A stretch of 64,000 bases of DNA from positions 62,001-126,000 of the forward strand of contig JARBJD010000154.1 in NCBI GenBank assembly GCA_033064195.1, read 5' to 3'. Source of the DNA: Blattamonas nauphoetae. Lineage: Eukaryota > Preaxostyla > Oxymonadida. The notes under the pieces were generated by a model, which ran no database searches, was not told where the DNA came from, and saw only the letters and a list, made by a program, of their open reading frames with translations. Every line of letters begins with the position of its first letter. The first letter of the stretch is position 1. Made by a program: the position numbers and the translations under genes. Of the stretch, positions 61,301-64,000 are shown in pieces.

Positions 61301-64000
61301 TGAGTGTGCTCGCCCCGTTCATCCCCATCACCGCCCTCGGCGACCACACCTACCCCTTCGCCCCCAGCCTCGTCCAGTTCACGCGCCAGCTCGTCGTCCA
61401 GCTTGCTTCGGAGCTGCATCCGCAGTGGACGTCGGTGGGCGACGAGTCGGACGATGGGAGTGTGTATTCGGACGACATGGACGACATGCCCATGCCCAGC
61501 CCGTCCACACGCAATCCGATCGACTCCCTCTGCACCATCCAGTTCGGGGATGCTCTGGCAGAGGCTCTCTCCCTTCTCTTCTTCGCTCTTCTGAAGGAGA
61601 TGGGGCTGGAAGGCGTGAGGGCGGCCGACGAAGGTCAAGGGACCTCGTTCTTCTCCGAAATGAACACGTTCTGGGCGCAGATGGGAGAGTACAACTCGTC
61701 GCTGCTGTCTCGGAAGAAGAAGCTGATCGCATCGAAGCCCTACCTCGCCCTGCGTCTCCGCTCCACAAACCAGGCCTCGCCTTACACGTCGCCCTTCCTC
61801 GTCGCGCAGGACAGCCTGAACATCGCCATTCTGAACAAGCTGCCCATCCTGCCCGACTTCGTCCCCGACGCCACGTCGAAGGAGTACGCGACGAAGGTCA
61901 CTCCGATCCAGGCACACGACAACTACGCCCTCCCACGCAGCGACGTGCTCGACTTCACAGGCACGCCGCAGCCGAAGACCATCCGACACTGGTTGGAGGC
62001 AGCGAAGAGCGGGATGCTGTTTGGGGAGCTGGTCGAGTTCTTCAACTTGTGCGACAACTACTCGTTCTCGAACATCGACATCAACGACTTCTACGAAACG
62101 GGGTGGATCAGCGAGTTCCGGAAGGAGGTGCACGATGAGCCGACGAAGGGCTCGGAGGGGGGCAGGAGGGAGGAACTGGAGGACTGGAACTGCCTCCTTC
62201 CGCTCCTCCTCTTCTTCGTCTCTCTGCCTGTCCCGTCCCTCGCTGCCATCCCTTTCCGCATCCTCCCCATGCTCTCCTCCCTCGTCCTCTCCTCGTCTCC
62301 GCCACTCCCCCACGCTTCCTTCTTCACTGCCCTGTTCGCTCGGTGGCATCGAGTGCTGTGTGAGTATGCTGTCCACCTGCGTGCCTCGTCGCCCTTCCTC
62401 CTTCTCCACGTGTACCATTCTCTTTGTTTCTTCGTCTGCCTCGGCGGCGTCGCTGTCCGCACGCTGATCAGGCAGTACCATCCCGCTGTCCTCCTCTTCC
62501 TGGCTGACCATTCGGCAGCGGTGGGGGCAGAGGTGCAGAGCAACCTGATCACGTGGCTGGTCAACTCCCTCTACTCGGACGTCCACGCCATCGACGAGGC
62601 CCGGATGGACCTGCTGGGATCGCCTGTTTGGATCGTCTCGCTCGTCCAGGCAGCCGAAGGGATGTGTGCCAGACGGAACCTGCTCGTCCTTCTTGTCGAC
62701 TACAGCTTCATGCTGCTGCAGAAGGACGAGGAGAAGAAGCAGCCGAGCCCCAGCACACCCGCCTCCACGCTGCCCCTCTCGCCGAGCATGCCCGTGCCGT
62801 CGCCCCCTCCCTTCTCCTCCGCCCTCGCCAAGCAGCACGTGCTGTCTGTGGACGACGTGGAGCAGGCGTTGGAGCTGTTCCGATGGGCCGAGGCGGAGGT
62901 TGTGGTGCCGTTCATGTTTGTGTCTGCGCTGTCGGCGAGTGCCCAGTCGCTCCTCATCAACTACATCTTCGTCGAGTCCGCTCAGACGAGCCAGTCTGCC
63001 CCTCCGCCCATCAAATCGCAGGCGATCAACAAGACGAGAGTGGTTGGAGTGTATTCGCGGCTCTCTTCCCTCACCGACACGTTCCGATTGGTCTGTCTTC
63101 TCTTTTTCTCATCTTCTTCAGTTCTCCCACAGCAACACTGTCCTCCTCAACCGCGTTCTGTCCACAGCCACCAACATCCCCCTCGTCCTCACCGCCCTCG
63201 CCGCGTATTCGCAGTCTCCGAACTTTTGGGAGATGAACCAGGCGCGGCTGATGCTGCTCAACCTCTACGCGTCGCTCCCGTTCTTCGTCAGCCAGCACTG
63301 GACGCTCATCTTCAAGAAGAGCGAGCGGGTGTTCGAAGACAAGTACAAAGTGACCTGCCTCGACGTGGTGAACAGCTGGCGCGTGATGGCCGGGATGAGC
63401 CTCCTTGCCCCGCTCGGCGAGCAGGCCGACATCACCCAACTCTCGCCCATCGGCCGTGTGATGGCCAACGCGCTGTCGCTCTTCACCATCAGCCGGTGTC
63501 CGCGTGCCAGCCATCAAAGTGCGAGCTGCTGCTCGTTCAGCCTTCCTCCGCCGTCGCTGCTCGCCTTCGCCCCGATTATGTACATCATCCGAACGGCAGA
63601 GGAGATGCTGCTGTTCGACGTCTCGCTCGAAGGGTGGGGGGACAGCTGTGTGGACTGGCGGACGAAGCTCCACCACCACATCACCATCACCCCGCAGTTC
63701 CATCTCACCACGTCCTCCCGCTCGGCCGTCGAAGACAGCGACGCTGCCCTTCGCATCATCGACAGCCTCGCCCTCCCCACTCCACACCCGCATCACAGGC
63801 ACGCCTCGTCGCGTGTGCTTGTTGAGGTGGTCAACGCCCTCGCTGTGGTCGTGCGGGAGAAGGACACGCCGGTCCAGACGAGCATCCACGTCCACACTAT
63901 CACCAGCCTGTTCGAGACCGCAGCCACACTCGTCGAGAAGGCACTCGACAAGCGTGCTCTGAACTTGAGCAGAGACAGCCGAAGCGAGATGCGAATGGCT
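58363..64000 (+). CDS. Very large unrecognised protein, 3' end outside the window
   Basis: A frame from ATG 58363 to 63090, a 31-nt intron (63091-63121), then open to the right edge, 1869 codons so far. Splicing joins TDTFRL to FSHSNTVLLNRVL. The first 600 residues are Ser/Pro/Thr-rich and low in structure. A Lys-rich patch (SSKKRKKKLNE) is a candidate nuclear signal. Later parts are helical with conserved-looking blocks (FWEMNQARLMLLNLYASLPFF, FVSQHWTLIFKKSERVFEDK), typical of an alpha-solenoid scaffold. No enzyme motif is seen and I do not recognise the family. Confidence 0.7.

Noticed and set aside
61213-62838. 541-residue open frame on the minus strand
   Set aside because: Antisense to the large plus-strand gene; Arg/Val/Glu-rich composition typical of a shadow frame with no family motif.

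Overview
This is a gene-dense nuclear window from a flagellated protist. Evidence: most genes carry GT-AG introns of only about 28-90 nt; eukaryotic splicing, 3'-end-processing and chromatin proteins are present; and two ciliary genes (CFAP47-like and IFT56/TTC26-like) occur. Very short introns, close packing, ciliary genes and a bacterial-type PEP carboxylase would fit an anaerobic metamonad such as an oxymonad. That placement is inference, because no rRNA or marker phylogeny is available here.

Layout. 1-9.4 kb: CWF19-like and PCF11-like genes (+), then two ubiquitin ligases (Topors-like and RNF216-like) and a ZZ zinc-finger protein (all -). 9.45-9.52 kb: a tRNA-like sequence with a Pol III-type T run. 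9.9-29 kb: an accessory island of two repeated families, Crinkler/RHS-like P-loop proteins (two whole-looking copies and one broken copy) and a 1747-residue protein with an N-terminal P-loop and a C-terminal OTU peptidase (one whole, one truncated copy). The broken RHS-like copy is split by a 1.85-kb DNA transposon with 47-bp inverted repeats and a TCA target duplication. A spliced helical-repeat gene sits inside the island.

29-64 kb: a helical-repeat gene, CFAP47-like (3824 residues, intronless), a small spliced CENP-X/MHF2 gene divergent from a PHD/extended-PHD gene with a PIP box, an intronless PEP carboxylase, UFL1 and UFM1 head to head, a small unrecognised spliced gene, IFT56, a PHO80-like cyclin, a YIPF5-like Golgi membrane protein, a coiled-coil protein, and a large unrecognised protein running off the right edge.

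How genes fit together. UFL1 and UFM1 are the ligase and modifier of one pathway and start 59 bp apart on opposite strands. CFAP47 and IFT56 serve the flagellum. CENP-X and the PHD/PIP-box protein suggest chromatin or replication roles and share about 60 bp of upstream DNA. In the island, the whole NTPase-OTU gene and an RHS-like gene are divergent from a 168-bp spacer. That NTPase-OTU/RHS pairing is the best candidate here for an undescribed system. I assembled spliced models by hand from frame continuity and GT-AG signals; for most genes the exon lengths sum to a multiple of three.
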